Positions 7,514 through 17,542 are shown, counted from the first letter of the stretch. The stretch is DNA of 64,000 nucleotides from Rhodococcoides fascians A25f (GCF_000760935.2 NZ_CP049744.1:4309501-4373500), one strand, 5' to 3'. The notes: generated from the sequence alone by a model not told the origin. Translations and numbers: made by a program.

Positions 7514-8980
7514 ATGTCCACTGCCACAACCCATTCCAAGACCGAGCCGCCGGCCACCGGTGGCATCGTCGCCGTCCTTGCCTTCGCCGGTATCGTCGTT
7601 GCGCTGATGCAGACGTTGGTCATTCCACTCATTCCCCAACTACCTCAGCTGCTGGGTGCCTCGGCCGGGAACACTGCCTGGGCCGTGACGGCTACGCTAC
7701 TTGCCGGTGCCGTCGCAGTTCCGGTCATGGGACGCCTGGGCGACATGTTCGGTAAACGCAGGATGCTCTTGGTCAGTATGGCGCTTCTCGTCGCAGGCTC
7801 CGTTGTCGGCGCACTGAGCGATTCCCTGATGCCACTGATCGTCGGCCGAGCACTTCAAGGCCTCGCTGCCGGCGTTATTCCGTTGGGCATCAGCGTGATG
7901 CGCGACGTACTGCCCGCCGAAAAATTGGCCGGTTCCGTCGCGTTGATGAGTGCGTCTCTCGGAGTGGGCGGTGCGCTGGGCTTGCCCGTCGCAGCCATTC
8001 TTGCCGAGTACGCGGACTGGCATTTCTTGTTCTGGACCGCTGCCGGACTCGGTGCCATCGCTACCGCACTCATAGTGGTGATCGTTCCCGAATCGCAGGT
8101 TCGCACCGGCGGCTCGTTCGATTTCCTCGGCGCGGCGTCACTGTCCACCGGACTCGTCACGTTGCTTCTCGCCATCTCGAAGGGTTCGAGCTGGGGCTGG
8201 ACAAGCGGTCTGACCGTCGCACTCTTCGCCGCATCTGCTGCCGCATTCGTGGTGTGGGGCCTGTGGGAGCTTCGATCGACGCAGCCCCTCGTCGATCTGC
8301 GCGTGACAGTCGGCCGCCAGGTCTTGTTCACCAACCTCGCGTCCATCGTGTTCGGCTTCTCGATGTTCGCCATGACTCTCGTCTTCCCCCAGGTTCTTCA
8401 GCTGCCCGAGACTACGGGATACGGACTGGGCCAATCGATGCTGGTGGCAGGCCTGGTAATGGCACCGTCCGGTGTGGTCATGATGCTCATCGCTCCGCTC
8501 TCGTCCGTGATCACCAGGACCCGCGGACCCAAGGTCACTCTGATGGCCGGCGCTGTCGTAGTAGCTATCGGGTACGGGATCGGAGTGGTCATGCTCAGCG
8601 CCGTGTGGCAGCTGGTTCTCATCTCCGTGGTGATCGGTGCAGGAACTGGCCTTGCCTACGGTGCGATGCCCGCGCTCATCATGGGGGCGGTCCCCGCATC
8701 GGAGACCGGCGCGGCAAACAGCTTCAATACCCTGATGCGTTCGCTCGGAACGTCTTTCGCAAGTGCCGTGGCCGGAGTCATCCTGGCCCAGATGACCATG
8801 ACAGTCGGCGACACATCGATTCCGTCCGAGGCCGCGTTCCACGTAACGATGGCCGTAGCGGCCGGTGCTGCCGTGATTGCATTCATCGTGGCGTCGTTCC
8901 TGCCGAAGTTCACACCCCCGGCCGCCACGGCCACAGCGGTGGATTCCTCCCCGAAGGAGGAGGTCGCGGCACTTCGCTGA
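7514..8980 (+). CDS. MFS transporter, drug:H+ antiporter type
   Basis: 488 aa, about 13-14 hydrophobic helices, consistent with the DHA2 (14-helix) group. The loop 2-3 signature is GRLGDMFGKRR (73-83). A nearly identical paralogue lies at 18363, with long shared segments such as GLAAGVIPLGISVMRDVLP. A proton-driven exporter, or an importer of the cluster's substrate, is likely; direction cannot be told from sequence. I chose ATG 7514, where the homology with the paralogue begins and GTGAGG lies 7 bases before; an earlier in-frame start would add a low-complexity leader not found in the paralogue. Confidence 0.92.
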   Translation: MSTATTHSKTEPPATGGIVAVLAFAGIVVALMQTLVIPLIPQLPQLLGASAGNTAWAVTATLLAGAVAVPVMGRLGDMFGKRRMLLVSMALLVAGSVVGALSDSLMPLIVGRALQGLAAGVIPLGISVMRDVLPAEKLAGSVALMSASLGVGGALGLPVAAILAEYADWHFLFWTAAGLGAIATALIVVIVPESQVRTGGSFDFLGAASLSTGLVTLLLAISKGSSWGWTSGLTVALFAASAAAFVVWGLWELRSTQPLVDLRVTVGRQVLFTNLASIVFGFSMFAMTLVFPQVLQLPETTGYGLGQSMLVAGLVMAPSGVVMMLIAPLSSVITRTRGPKVTLMAGAVVVAIGYGIGVVMLSAVWQLVLISVVIGAGTGLAYGAMPALIMGAVPASETGAANSFNTLMRSLGTSFASAVAGVILAQMTMTVGDTSIPSEAAFHVTMAVAAGAAVIAFIVASFLPKFTPPAATATAVDSSPKEEVAALR

Positions 8981-9126
8981 CCATTCGAGCGACTTCCGGA
9001 ACCGTACTCGACGACAACGTCGGGTGCGGTTTCGCGCAGTTCGAACCGTGCACGACCCACACCTAGTTGACTCAGTAGTACTTGTTGGATTCAATTGGAG
9101 AACGACTTCGAGGAAGACGAGGCCAC

Positions 9127-10215
9127 GTGTCAGCGAAGAATGCTCCGAGATCGGGACCACTCCAGGGTCTCCGGATAGTCGAACTGGCCGGACTGGGGCC
9201 GGCCCCGCACGCGGCGCTTCTATTGAGCGACTTAGGGGCCGACGTCGTTCGAGTACAACGCCCCGGCTCGCTTTGTGCGCACGATCCCCAACTGCGAGGA
9301 CGATCCGTCGTCGAGGCAGACCTCAAGGCACCGTCGGACCTGCAGAAGGTGCTGAGTTTGCTCGACCGAGCCGACGTTCTGATCGAGGGCTTTCGCCCGG
9401 GAGTCACCGAGCGACTCGGCCTGGGTCCGGACGCCGTACATGCCCGAAACCCACGGATCGTGTACGGCCGTATGACCGGTTGGGGCCAGGAAGGCCCATG
9501 GTCCGCGGTCGCGGGCCACGACATCAACTACATCTCCGCCACGGGGATACTCCACGCAATCGGCCGCCAGGGCGAACGCCCGGTACCTCCGTTGAACCTC
9601 GTCGGGGACTTCGGCGGCGGGTCCATGTTCCTGATCTTCGGTATTCTCGCAGCACTCGTCGAGCGTCAGACGTCCGACATGGGACAGGTCGTCGACGCGG
9701 CGATGGTCGACGGGACTATCGCTCTCTCGCACATGATCTGGAACTATCGCGGTACCGGCAGGTGGTCCGACGAGCGCGGCGTCAACAGATTGGACGGCGG
9801 CACCCCGTTCTACGACACGTACGAGACCTCGGATGGACGGTTCGTCGCCGTAGGCGCCCTCGAACCACAGTTCTACCGGCTGTTCGTGACCGGTCTCGGT
9901 CTCGACCCGGACGAACTTCCCCCACAGAACGACAAGACTGAGTGGCCGGATCTGCGATCGCGATTCACCGCGGCGTTTCGGTCCAAGACCCGAGACGAGT
10001 GGGCAGCGATCTTCGACGGTACCGACGCCTGCGTATCTCCTGTGCTGACGTTTGCGGAAGCGTCCGACCAGATTCACCTGAAAGCACGGGAGAATTTGAT
10101 CGAGGTAGACGGAGTGCTGCAGCACAGTCCGGCTCCCCGATTCTCTCGAACACCCAACGGGGTGCCGACCGGCCCTCCGTCGACATCGGCCGACCCGGAC
10201 CTGTTATGGCTCTGA
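9127..10215 (+). CDS. Alpha-methylacyl-CoA racemase (CaiB/BaiF family III)
   Basis: 362 aa. Members of this family are CoA transferases or 2-methylacyl-CoA racemases. The racemase residues are present at the right spacing: His131 in GHDINY, Asp161 in GDFGGG and Glu247 in GALEPQFY, corresponding to His126, Asp156 and Glu241 as I recall them for the M. tuberculosis enzyme. It would interconvert R and S 2-methylacyl-CoA so that branched chains can enter beta-oxidation. GTG 9127 fits the family length; a TTG at 9082 is a poorer choice. It is followed 27 bases later by the VOC gene. It supports degradation of a methyl-branched (terpenoid or sterol-like) side chain, which is inference. Confidence 0.9.
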   Translation: MSAKNAPRSGPLQGLRIVELAGLGPAPHAALLLSDLGADVVRVQRPGSLCAHDPQLRGRSVVEADLKAPSDLQKVLSLLDRADVLIEGFRPGVTERLGLGPDAVHARNPRIVYGRMTGWGQEGPWSAVAGHDINYISATGILHAIGRQGERPVPPLNLVGDFGGGSMFLIFGILAALVERQTSDMGQVVDAAMVDGTIALSHMIWNYRGTGRWSDERGVNRLDGGTPFYDTYETSDGRFVAVGALEPQFYRLFVTGLGLDPDELPPQNDKTEWPDLRSRFTAAFRSKTRDEWAAIFDGTDACVSPVLTFAEASDQIHLKARENLIEVDGVLQHSPAPRFSRTPNGVPTGPPSTSADPDLLWL

Positions 10216-10242
10216 CGACCATCCCTACACGAAGGACATGAT

Positions 10243-10779
10243 GTGCCGATCCGAAGTCTGAATCATGCCGTCCTATACGTTTCGGACGTCCATCGCAGTG
10301 TCGACTTCTATTGTCGGATACTTCGTTTCGAGAAACTTCCTACCGATTTTCCGGGCGGCGCATTCCTACGCGGCACCGGCTCGGCAAACGAACACGATCT
10401 CGGGCTCTTCCAGGCCAGCGCGCCGCGCACCGCGGATGGCGCGGTGGGGCTCTACCACCTGGCCTGGGAAGTCGACTCCCTGCGAGAACTTTCCGAGGTC
10501 CGTGATCGTCTCGCGCAGGCCGGTGCACTGACCGGAGCTGCGAACCACGCCGGAACGAAGGCGCTCTACGGACGAGATCCTGATGGAATCGAATTCGAGG
10601 TGACCTGGTTGGTACCCGACAGCCTGCTCGAGACGGAGGTGGTTCCCGGCGTCGAGTTCACTCGGCCGCTCGACATCGATGCCGAGATCGAGCGATACGG
10701 TGCCGATACCCCAGGTGGCCCGCGGTCGGATCTCGAATTGATGGAACGCGTGATGCGCCGACTGGCCGAGCGCGGGTAG
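10243..10779 (+). CDS. VOC family protein, single-domain extradiol-dioxygenase-like
   Basis: 178 aa with two beta-alpha-beta-beta-beta modules. Metal ligands of the vicinal-oxygen-chelate fold are visible: His8 (LNHAVL), His72 (LYHLAWEV) and Glu119 (DPDGIEFEV). Its size matches one-domain extradiol dioxygenases known from Rhodococcus rather than the two-domain enzymes of about 300 aa. If it is a ring-cleaving dioxygenase it could feed the aldolase/acetaldehyde dehydrogenase pair at 14.7-16.7 kb. A glyoxalase-like or epimerase role cannot be excluded. GTG 10243 has GAAGGA 7 bases upstream. Confidence 0.85.
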   Translation: MPIRSLNHAVLYVSDVHRSVDFYCRILRFEKLPTDFPGGAFLRGTGSANEHDLGLFQASAPRTADGAVGLYHLAWEVDSLRELSEVRDRLAQAGALTGAANHAGTKALYGRDPDGIEFEVTWLVPDSLLETEVVPGVEFTRPLDIDAEIERYGADTPGGPRSDLELMERVMRRLAERG

Positions 10780-10964
10780 CAAGGCACCGAGGCATTCCAT
10801 CTTTCGGAACGGTCGTCACGTCTCCATCGATGCCGACAATGCGCAGAACAGGGGCACCTTACACACTACGACAGACCTCGACAACCTCACGGCAAAACTG
10901 CGAAATCGTCGAAAGATATCGAAAGCTTTTGTCGCTGAGTGGAATTTGGCCTCGGATTTGTTGA

Positions 10965-10986
10965 CGTCGACCGATCGGTACATTAA
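10965..10986. promoter_or_regulatory. Candidate operator C (GACCGATCGG palindrome)
   Basis: CGTCGACCGATCGGTACATTAA lies about 60-80 bases before the amidohydrolase start. The core ACCGATCGGT is a perfect palindrome. It overlaps a TTGACG that could serve as a -35 element (10961-10966). It resembles sites A (1835) and B (2551), pointing to common control of three transcription units. Confidence 0.4.
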
Positions 10987-11047
10987 TTTTCAGAGCTACC
11001 CGGCGCGCGGGCGATCACGTCTCCTACACAGATTCGAGGAACGCCAA

Positions 11048-12322
11048 ATGTTCAAGGAATTCGTGGTTTCCGGTGATTCTCACATCATCGAGCCAGCAGA
11101 CCTGTTCAAGACGAGGCTGCCGATTCACCTCCGAGATCGAGCACTCTGGGAGGAGGAATTCACTCTCGACGAACCGATTGTCCCCGGCGGACACACGGAA
11201 TTCAAGAAGCTGCACACGATCGGGTTCGACGGTTGGACGATTTCCAAGTACCGCCAGCTGGGCGGCGAGACCCCGGACGGCGAACCCGAGCACATCATCC
11301 GAGATATGAACATCGACGGAGTCGACGCTTCGGTAATGTTCCCCAACCTGTCACTATTCGTCCTGTTCACCGACGACCATGAACTGTCGATGGCCCACTG
11401 CAGGGTCTACAACGACTGGATCGTCGAACGATACTTGCCGTACAACAAGCGTCTCCGGCCCACTGCTGCGATTCCGCTCACCGATATCCCCGAGGCCGTA
11501 GCCGAGATCGAACGCTGCGCGCGCATGGGCATTCAGGCTCTGCTCCTTCCGGAAATCCCCCCGATGCCTTACTGGGTGAAAGACTACGATCCAGTCTGGG
11601 CTACTGCGCAGGCGCACGGGCTCCCGGTGTTCTTTCACGTGGCCACCGGAGGGGTCAGTGTCAAGGAGAACGTCTCCGAAACCGCGACGACGGTCCGCGG
11701 CTTGATGACCGCCATGAATATGGGCAAGGGTCAGCTCACCGACGATATGGTGGCCGGTCGTACCATGGGCGGCGGCAACACTGCGTCTGCGAGTCCGCAG
11801 GAGATCATCGCGTCGCTGATCGGCGGCGGCGTGTGTGAACGGTTTCCCAACCTACATTTCAATCTCGTCGAGTTCGGCGCGGGCTGGTTGGTCTCCTACA
11901 TGGGAATGATGGAGAAGTCCTGGCGTACCGGCATCGGTCAGGATGCCGACTGGTGGCTCGGATTCTGGGACGACTCGCGAGGCCCAAAGGATCAGCCCGC
12001 AATGGGCCGCCTGTTTGCCATCAATGCCAAATGGCCTCTGCCGCTGAGCCCGACCGAATACCTCCAGCGTCAGATTCACGTGCAGTTCGCCGACGATCCC
12101 ACCGCCGTCAAGGCCCGCCACATCACGGGCATCTCCACGATCATCTGGGGCAACGACTACCCGCATGCCGAGGGTACTTTCCGCGGCAGCGAGGAGTGCG
12201 TTGCCTTCAACTTCGAGGGAGTCAACGATGAAGATCGTGCCGCCATTCTCGGCGGCACCCTGGCCGACATCGTCCACTTCGACAAGTCGAAGAAGCTGGT
12301 CGAATCTCCCGCGCAAGTATGA
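11048..12322 (+). CDS. Amidohydrolase-family protein (PF04909-like metal-dependent hydrolase/decarboxylase)
   Basis: 424 aa TIM-barrel metalloenzyme. A short metal motif DSHIIEP (10-16), a His in PVFFHVATGG on a later strand and an Asp in the C-terminal GNDYPHAEG form the expected active-site set of the amidohydrolase-2 group. That group includes decarboxylases of aromatic or semialdehyde acids as well as hydrolases; the substrate is unknown. ATG 11048 is chosen because the homology starts there and GAGGA precedes it; an in-frame start near 10946 would add a leader without family features. It has its own promoter region of 268 bases with operator C. Confidence 0.88.
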   Translation: MFKEFVVSGDSHIIEPADLFKTRLPIHLRDRALWEEEFTLDEPIVPGGHTEFKKLHTIGFDGWTISKYRQLGGETPDGEPEHIIRDMNIDGVDASVMFPNLSLFVLFTDDHELSMAHCRVYNDWIVERYLPYNKRLRPTAAIPLTDIPEAVAEIERCARMGIQALLLPEIPPMPYWVKDYDPVWATAQAHGLPVFFHVATGGVSVKENVSETATTVRGLMTAMNMGKGQLTDDMVAGRTMGGGNTASASPQEIIASLIGGGVCERFPNLHFNLVEFGAGWLVSYMGMMEKSWRTGIGQDADWWLGFWDDSRGPKDQPAMGRLFAINAKWPLPLSPTEYLQRQIHVQFADDPTAVKARHITGISTIIWGNDYPHAEGTFRGSEECVAFNFEGVNDEDRAAILGGTLADIVHFDKSKKLVESPAQV

Positions 12323-12335
12323 GGATTCGTGACTT

Positions 12336-13376
12336 TCAGAGACTGGCGGCAAGGTCTATGGTCTTCGGGAAGGTGACCACGACCTTGTCCGCCGCACCCG
12401 GTGTCCCCGCTGTGGTCAGTGCCTCACGCACGTCTGCAAAATCGAATGTGTGACTGACAATCACCGCGAATCGCTCCCAGTGCTCGGATATCTCGTCGGT
12501 GATCTGGAAGATCTCGTTCGGGTACCCCATCGCAGTGACGATGGTGATCTCGGCTCCCAGTAAGGCGCCGAAGTCCACCGGAACCGGCTTCTTGTGTACG
12601 GCAACAATTCCCAGAGTGGCGAACTGCTTTGCGTTGGCCACCACCGTATCCACGACAGAGGTCACACCCGCGGCATCGAGGTAGATGTCGGTTCCTACCC
12701 TGGGCCTACCCATGGCAGTAGTTCCCGGTCCGTGCAGCTCGAGTAGTCGCGCACCCACATCCTCGGTCCGTGAATCGATGACGGCATCCGCGCCGACAGC
12801 CAGGGCCTTCTCGAGTCTCGACGGAATGATGTCGACGACCACAACGTGTTCGACGCCGCTGAGCTTGTACCCGATAACGGCACCCAAACCGATCGGTCCC
12901 GCACCGAAGACGACGACTTTGTCGCCGTGGGAAGGCGAGGTTCGGTTGACTGCATGGCGCGCAACGGCCATCGGTTCGTTCAATGCCGCTACCTCCCAGG
13001 GCACTTCGGGTGAAATTTTGGCTAGATTCTTCCCAGCCTCCGCGTCCGACACCACCAGAAACTCGGACAGAGCGCCCTGCGGCCCACCGCTTCCAATCAA
13101 CCCGGAACCCTCGGCAATCGGATTGATCACCACGTGGTCGCCGACCGCGAAGCCAATCACCTCGGATCCGACCTCGACGATTTCGCCTGCCGGTTCGTGC
13201 CCGAGAGGAGTGCAATGTTGGCGAGGAGGGATGCCACCGATGCTGATGTAGAACGAATCCGATCCACAAATTCCACACGCTCGGATCCGGACCAGAACGT
13301 CGGCGGGGGTGATGGTCGGACTGGCGACCTCTTCCACACCGACCGTGCCGACGCCTGTGACAAGAACGGATTTCAT
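12336..13376 (-). CDS. Zinc-dependent alcohol dehydrogenase (MDR superfamily), without structural zinc lobe
   Basis: 346 aa. Catalytic zinc residues are Cys37 (GICGSD), His60-Glu61 (GHEPAGE) and probably Glu134 (ALNEPMAV). The Rossmann domain has GAGPIG (158-163). The four-cysteine lobe that binds structural zinc in classical medium-chain enzymes is absent after residue 80, as in sorbitol-dehydrogenase-like members. It would oxidise an alcohol or polyol with NAD(P). AAGGAAA lies just before ATG 13376. It converges on the amidohydrolase with a 13-base gap and is divergent from the esterase gene at 13571. Confidence 0.9.
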   Translation of the reverse strand: MKSVLVTGVGTVGVEEVASPTITPADVLVRIRACGICGSDSFYISIGGIPPRQHCTPLGHEPAGEIVEVGSEVIGFAVGDHVVINPIAEGSGLIGSGGPQGALSEFLVVSDAEAGKNLAKISPEVPWEVAALNEPMAVARHAVNRTSPSHGDKVVVFGAGPIGLGAVIGYKLSGVEHVVVVDIIPSRLEKALAVGADAVIDSRTEDVGARLLELHGPGTTAMGRPRVGTDIYLDAAGVTSVVDTVVANAKQFATLGIVAVHKKPVPVDFGALLGAEITIVTAMGYPNEIFQITDEISEHWERFAVIVSHTFDFADVREALTTAGTPGAADKVVVTFPKTIDLAASL

Positions 13377-13570
13377 CTGATTTTCCTTCGGTCGATTGTA
13401 TTTCGGTGACTCCAGTTTGTCCCGGTCGCCCGGATGCGTCATCATCCACGCGGACAGTTCGAGATACTGCGAACGCAGTAGAAGTTCGGCAGCGAGTCGG
13501 GTTGGGCTCGACTACTGTAAGAGTCTTCAGATGTTGGAATAAGCTTGAACGACTACAGAATTGACGACTC

Positions 13571-14521
13571 GTGACAGAATTCCAAGTGCGCCGCCCGGAC
13601 GTTCGTGACTTTCTCTCCGCCTTGGAGGCCTCCCCGCCCCCACTCTTCACCGCCGACGTCGTGGCGATGATCCGCACGTTGCCGCCGGAGGCCATGGCAG
13701 GATCGGATCTGCCGGTAGGTGAGCTGGCAGTGATTAGCGATGCGGTAGCGCCAGGTCCGAAGGGGAACATCGCGCTGCGGTTGTTCGACGTCGAGGCCGA
13801 ACGTGGTCCGGGGCCGGCAATCGTGTTTTTCCACGGCGGCGGTTTCGTGGTCGGGAGTATCGATACCCACGCCGCTCTCGCTGCGGAAGTAGCACGCTCG
13901 CTCGAACTGCCCGTGATCTCGGTCGACTACAGACTGGCACCCGAGCACCCGTGGCCCGCGGCACCCGACGATGCCGAAGCCACAGTGCGCTGGATTGCCG
14001 ATGGCGGCATGGGAGGCATCGAAGCCACCGAGCTGATCTTGTTCGGTGACAGTGCAGGCGCGACCTTGTCGCTCATTACGTCGATGGCCTTGAGAGATCG
14101 GCCTGCCGCGATACCGATCAGCGCGCAGATCGCCCTGTACCCCGCCACGGATCCTCGGGCCCCGTACCCGTCAAAAATATCTTTCGCTGATGGCTACGGT
14201 CTACAGGCGGCCAATATGGCGCTGTACGAGGAGCATTACGCCTCCGACCCGACGCATTGGCGTGCGTCACCACTGCGAGGAATGAAAGACGGCCTACCTC
14301 CGACGCTGTTGGTCACTGCGGAACTGGATCCACTGCGAGACGAGGGCCGTGACTATGCCGCAGCATCCGTCCTGGCCGGAGTCCGGACCACCTTCCTCGA
14401 GATTCCGGGCACAATTCACGGGTTCGCGACTTACCGCCGGGCCATCCCATCGGCACAGGACGACCTGCGCGAAGTATTGGACCTGGCTCGGAGCCTGCTC
14501 GAAGAAGTCATTTCGATGTAG
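13571..14521 (+). CDS. Alpha/beta hydrolase of the hormone-sensitive-lipase (type IV esterase) family
   Basis: 316 aa. The oxyanion motif HGGG is at 88-91, the nucleophile Ser161 in GDSAG, and the acid and base are Asp253 (ELDPLRD) and His283 (TIHGF). These enzymes hydrolyse short-chain esters in the cytoplasm; no signal peptide is seen. Starts with GTG 13571 with little ribosome-site support. It may de-esterify a pathway intermediate. It is not of the meta-cleavage-product hydrolase type, which lacks HGGG. Confidence 0.92.
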   Translation: MTEFQVRRPDVRDFLSALEASPPPLFTADVVAMIRTLPPEAMAGSDLPVGELAVISDAVAPGPKGNIALRLFDVEAERGPGPAIVFFHGGGFVVGSIDTHAALAAEVARSLELPVISVDYRLAPEHPWPAAPDDAEATVRWIADGGMGGIEATELILFGDSAGATLSLITSMALRDRPAAIPISAQIALYPATDPRAPYPSKISFADGYGLQAANMALYEEHYASDPTHWRASPLRGMKDGLPPTLLVTAELDPLRDEGRDYAAASVLAGVRTTFLEIPGTIHGFATYRRAIPSAQDDLREVLDLARSLLEEVISM

Positions 14522-14705
14522 AGCAGGTCCCGAGGTCCGAGGTGTCAATACTGAATGTACGAGCCCGGACCGAAGTGCGGCCGTATCTGATAACCGTTCT
14601 GCCCTGGGCCACCGTCGCTTCCATGATCGCCCGCGTCCCGGGAAAGCGGCGCATCGCAATCCTCCTCGACGCTCCGACCGAACCGTTCGCTCTGTTCCAA
14701 TGTGG

Positions 14706-15752
14706 TCAGCTCCGTTTGCCCAAGAGATCGAGCGCGATGTCGGTGATCAGATCTTCCTGTCCGCCGACCAGACCGCGCTCGCCCACCGCGAGAAGGATTG
14801 CCCTGGTATCCAATCCGTATTGCTCGGCAGCCGACTCTGCATGCCGCAAAAAGCTCGAGTAGACCCCCGCGTAGCCGAGCGTCAGCGTTTCGCGATCGAC
14901 CTGCACCGGCCGGTCCTGCAGCGGGCGCACGATATCGTCGGCAGCGTCCTGCAGACCGAAGAGATCGCACCCGTGCTTCCACCCGTTCAGATCCGCAACG
15001 GCAACGAAGGGTTCGATCGGGCAGTTACCTGCACCGGCTCCGTGTCCCGCCAGAGACGCGTCGACCCGGGTCACGCCTTCCTCCACTGCCACCACCGAAT
15101 TGGCGACCGACAGGGACAGATTCTGATGAGCGTGGATGCCGATCTGAGTCGAGGCGTCGAGCACGTCGCGGTACGCCCGGACTCGAGCTCGTACGCCGTT
15201 CATCGTAAGTCGCCCACCGGAATCGGTGACGTACACACAATGTGCACCATACGATTCCATCAGCTTCGCCTGCTCGGCCAGCTTCGCCGGTTCGGCAAGA
15301 TGGCTCATCATCAAGAACCCGGACACATCCATACCGAGTTCGCGGGCCTTACCGATGTGCTGCGCCGCTACGTCCGCCTCCGTGCAGTGAGTGGCCACAC
15401 GTACCGAGGTAACACCCATCGAGAAGGCTCGCTCGAGCTCCTTGACCGTACCCACACCAGGTAGCAGCAACGTGGTGAGCTTGGCGCGGTGTACCACCGC
15501 AGCCGCGGCTTCGATCCATTCCCAGTCGGTGTTGCTACCGGGGCCATAGGTCAAGCTGTGTCCCGCCAGCCCGTCACCGTGGGTCACCTCGATCGCGTCG
15601 ACGCCAGCACTGTCGAGGGCACTGGCCACTCGCGCCACGTTCTCGGGTGTGATGCGATGACGCATCGCGTGCATGCCGTCGCGGAGCGTCACGTCCTGGA
15701 TATACAGTGCGGCACCGTCCACAGCACTGGGACGAGAAATCGGATCGGTCAT
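14706..15752 (-). CDS. 4-hydroxy-2-oxovalerate aldolase (HsaF/BphI/DmpG type)
   Basis: 348 aa. TIM-barrel aldolase of the DRE-TIM family with TLRDG (Arg24-Asp25), the base at His28 and the metal-binding HAH in GIHAHQN (His207, His209). It cleaves 4-hydroxy-2-oxoacids into pyruvate and an aldehyde, which is channelled to the partner dehydrogenase. The ATG at 15752 overlaps the dehydrogenase stop by four bases (ATGA), typical for this channelling pair. The third gene usually beside them, 2-hydroxypenta-2,4-dienoate hydratase, is not in the window. Confidence 0.95.
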   Translation of the reverse strand: MTDPISRPSAVDGAALYIQDVTLRDGMHAMRHRITPENVARVASALDSAGVDAIEVTHGDGLAGHSLTYGPGSNTDWEWIEAAAAVVHRAKLTTLLLPGVGTVKELERAFSMGVTSVRVATHCTEADVAAQHIGKARELGMDVSGFLMMSHLAEPAKLAEQAKLMESYGAHCVYVTDSGGRLTMNGVRARVRAYRDVLDASTQIGIHAHQNLSLSVANSVVAVEEGVTRVDASLAGHGAGAGNCPIEPFVAVADLNGWKHGCDLFGLQDAADDIVRPLQDRPVQVDRETLTLGYAGVYSSFLRHAESAAEQYGLDTRAILLAVGERGLVGGQEDLITDIALDLLGKRS

Positions 15753-16696
15753 CGTGCTGCCTCCAGGGCCTTGTTCTCCGCGAGCTTCTCGGCGACTTGA
15801 AGGGCGGCCGAGGTCATGATGTCGAGATTGCCCGCGTAGGCAGGCAAATAATGTGCGGCACCTTCGACTTCGAGGAATACCGAAACCTTCCACAGGCCGG
15901 GCCCCTTCTCGATACCACCGGTGAGCGTTGCCACAGACTCCGCATCGTCGAGTTTCGTGAACTGCACCTCTTGCTTCAGGCGATAGCCGGGCACGTAGGT
16001 GGATACCTTGTCGACCATCTCCAGCACCGAACGGCGGATGGCATCTTGGTCGGGGTCGGTCACGAGAGCCAGCACCGTGTCACGCATGATGAGCGGGGGC
16101 TCGGCAGGATTGAGCACAATGATGGCCTTCCCGTGTTCAGCCCCGCCGACCTGTTCGATTGCTTCCGAAGTAGTTTCGGTGAATTCGTCGATGTTCGCGC
16201 GCGTCCCCGGCCCTGCCGACCTCGACGCGATGGAAGCGACTATCTCTGCGTAGTGCACCGAAGTCACGGACGAAATCGCCGCGACGATCGGAATGGTCGC
16301 CTGCCCCCCACACGTCACCATGTTGACATCGGGCGCGTCGAGATGCGCCTCCAGGTTGACCGCCGGAACCACGTACGGTCCGATGGCTGCCGGTGTCAGA
16401 TCGATCAACCGCTTCCCGAACGGACGAAGTGCAGCCTCGTTCGCGACGTGTGCTTTCGCGGAGGTGGAGTCGAAGATTATGTCTATATCGGCGAAGTCCG
16501 GATGATCGATCAGCCCCTGCACGCCCGAATCGACGGTGCTGATTCCCATTCGACGCGCACGCGCGAGTCCGTCCGACCCCGGATCGATACCTACCAGCAC
16601 GGCGATCTCGACGTGCTGGGCAACGCGCTTCAGCTTTATCACCAGATCGGTACCGATGTTGCCCGATCCGATAACTGCAACCTTCGTACGACTCAT
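15749..16696 (-). CDS. Acetaldehyde dehydrogenase, CoA-acylating (HsaG/BphJ/DmpF type)
   Basis: 315 aa. N-terminal NAD-binding motif GSGNIG (10-15) and catalytic Cys129 in [12 protein letters not shown]. It converts acetaldehyde or propanal to the acyl-CoA with NAD, receiving the aldehyde from the aldolase through a tunnel. It is the first gene of the two-gene unit, with ATG 16696. With the aldolase it marks the end of a meta-cleavage route such as that for catechols, biphenyl or sterol rings. Confidence 0.95.
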   Translation of the reverse strand: MSRTKVAVIGSGNIGTDLVIKLKRVAQHVEIAVLVGIDPGSDGLARARRMGISTVDSGVQGLIDHPDFADIDIIFDSTSAKAHVANEAALRPFGKRLIDLTPAAIGPYVVPAVNLEAHLDAPDVNMVTCGGQATIPIVAAISSVTSVHYAEIVASIASRSAGPGTRANIDEFTETTSEAIEQVGGAEHGKAIIVLNPAEPPLIMRDTVLALVTDPDQDAIRRSVLEMVDKVSTYVPGYRLKQEVQFTKLDDAESVATLTGGIEKGPGLWKVSVFLEVEGAAHYLPAYAGNLDIMTSAALQVAEKLAENKALEAAR

Positions 16697-17040
16697 GTTG
16701 TCCTACCTTCGATTCGAATTCGCGTGCAAGCGGACGGCTCCGGAGCGGCGGCCGCTATCGACGACGGATCTACATGCTCGGTCATTGTCGAGACGGTATT
16801 GGCAATGAAGGCCTCGCCACAGTGTCTGTCCCATGTGCCGGGACAGCATTGATACGGAACCTCGCGACACGATGCGTCCAGGAATTCCTCGTACCCGCTC
16901 GTTCTCACCGATAGTCAACGGACCTCCCAGTACTGCGCCGGGCGTACTCGCGACAGGTTCGGATGGACGACGACGAACCCAACCCGATTGGGCAGGCTCA
17001 TACCTGTCGAATCAAGCAGTCCGAATGAAAAGGAACAAAA
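16697..17040. other. 344-base intergenic region, no gene seen
   Basis: Lies between the divergent acetaldehyde dehydrogenase and the small secreted protein. It must hold both promoters. I see a short palindrome CGAATTCG near 16715 and AAAAGGA just before the ATG at 17041, but no convincing protein: the short reading frames here have no ribosome site or recognisable features. Confidence 0.5.
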
Positions 17041-17385
17041 ATGAAAACACAGCGAAAGTACACATTCCGTACGACGGTCATCGCTTGTCTCATCGGCGTG
17101 ATCGGAGCAGCCGGCGCTGCTACCGCTTCGGCGGACACGCTAGAGAACTTCGCCACCAAGACGTCCGACGGCGCGTACTGCATCCTGACCAACAACGAAG
17201 GGGATGTCACCTACCTGTACTCGCGGGCCGATTGCGCGGACGAACAGCAGCGGATCAATGCGGAGCAACGCCGGGAGGAGCGTCGAGACGAACGTCGAGA
17301 CGAACGAAAGCGAGATCGGCTCGACCCCATGAATGCGAACAAGGGCACCGAAAGGTCACCGTCTGCGGACAACGATCATGATTAG
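17041..17385 (+). CDS. Small secreted protein with charged Arg/Glu-rich tail, function unknown
   Basis: 114 aa. Residues 1-31 form a classical signal peptide (KTQRK, hydrophobic core, ATASA cleavage site before Asp32). The mature part has two cysteines (in AYCILT and ADCADE) that could form a disulfide. It then has a repetitive charged stretch of RREE/RRDE units (about 80-92) and a polar acidic end. An AAAAGGA ribosome site precedes ATG 17041. I do not recognise the family; similar short exported proteins are common in mycolata. Confidence 0.75.
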   Translation: MKTQRKYTFRTTVIACLIGVIGAAGAATASADTLENFATKTSDGAYCILTNNEGDVTYLYSRADCADEQQRINAEQRREERRDERRDERKRDRLDPMNANKGTERSPSADNDHD

Positions 17386-17542
17386 ATCCGCCAGTGTGTC
17401 GCGATACTCGGACGCTACGGGTTCGGTGCTGACTTCGGCACGAATCGTCTTCCAGTCGGAATGCTCCCGTCTCGAGGCAGGCAAGGTAGCCGTCGTTCGC
17501 AGAGTCTCATCTCGCACGCAATGCGATCACGCCACCATCGGC

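Noticed and set aside
14349..15464. A 371-codon open frame opposite the aldolase
   Set aside because: Antisense to a gene with clear catalytic motifs; its own translation lacks any fold signature.
16693..16908. A 71-codon open frame in the gap upstream of the acetaldehyde dehydrogenase
   Set aside because: No ribosome site, no hydrophobic or domain pattern, and it overlaps the likely promoter.
17300..17340. Direct repeats CGTCGAGACGAA in the small secreted protein gene
   Set aside because: They simply encode the repeated Arg-Arg-Asp-Glu units; no CRISPR-like spacer pattern.
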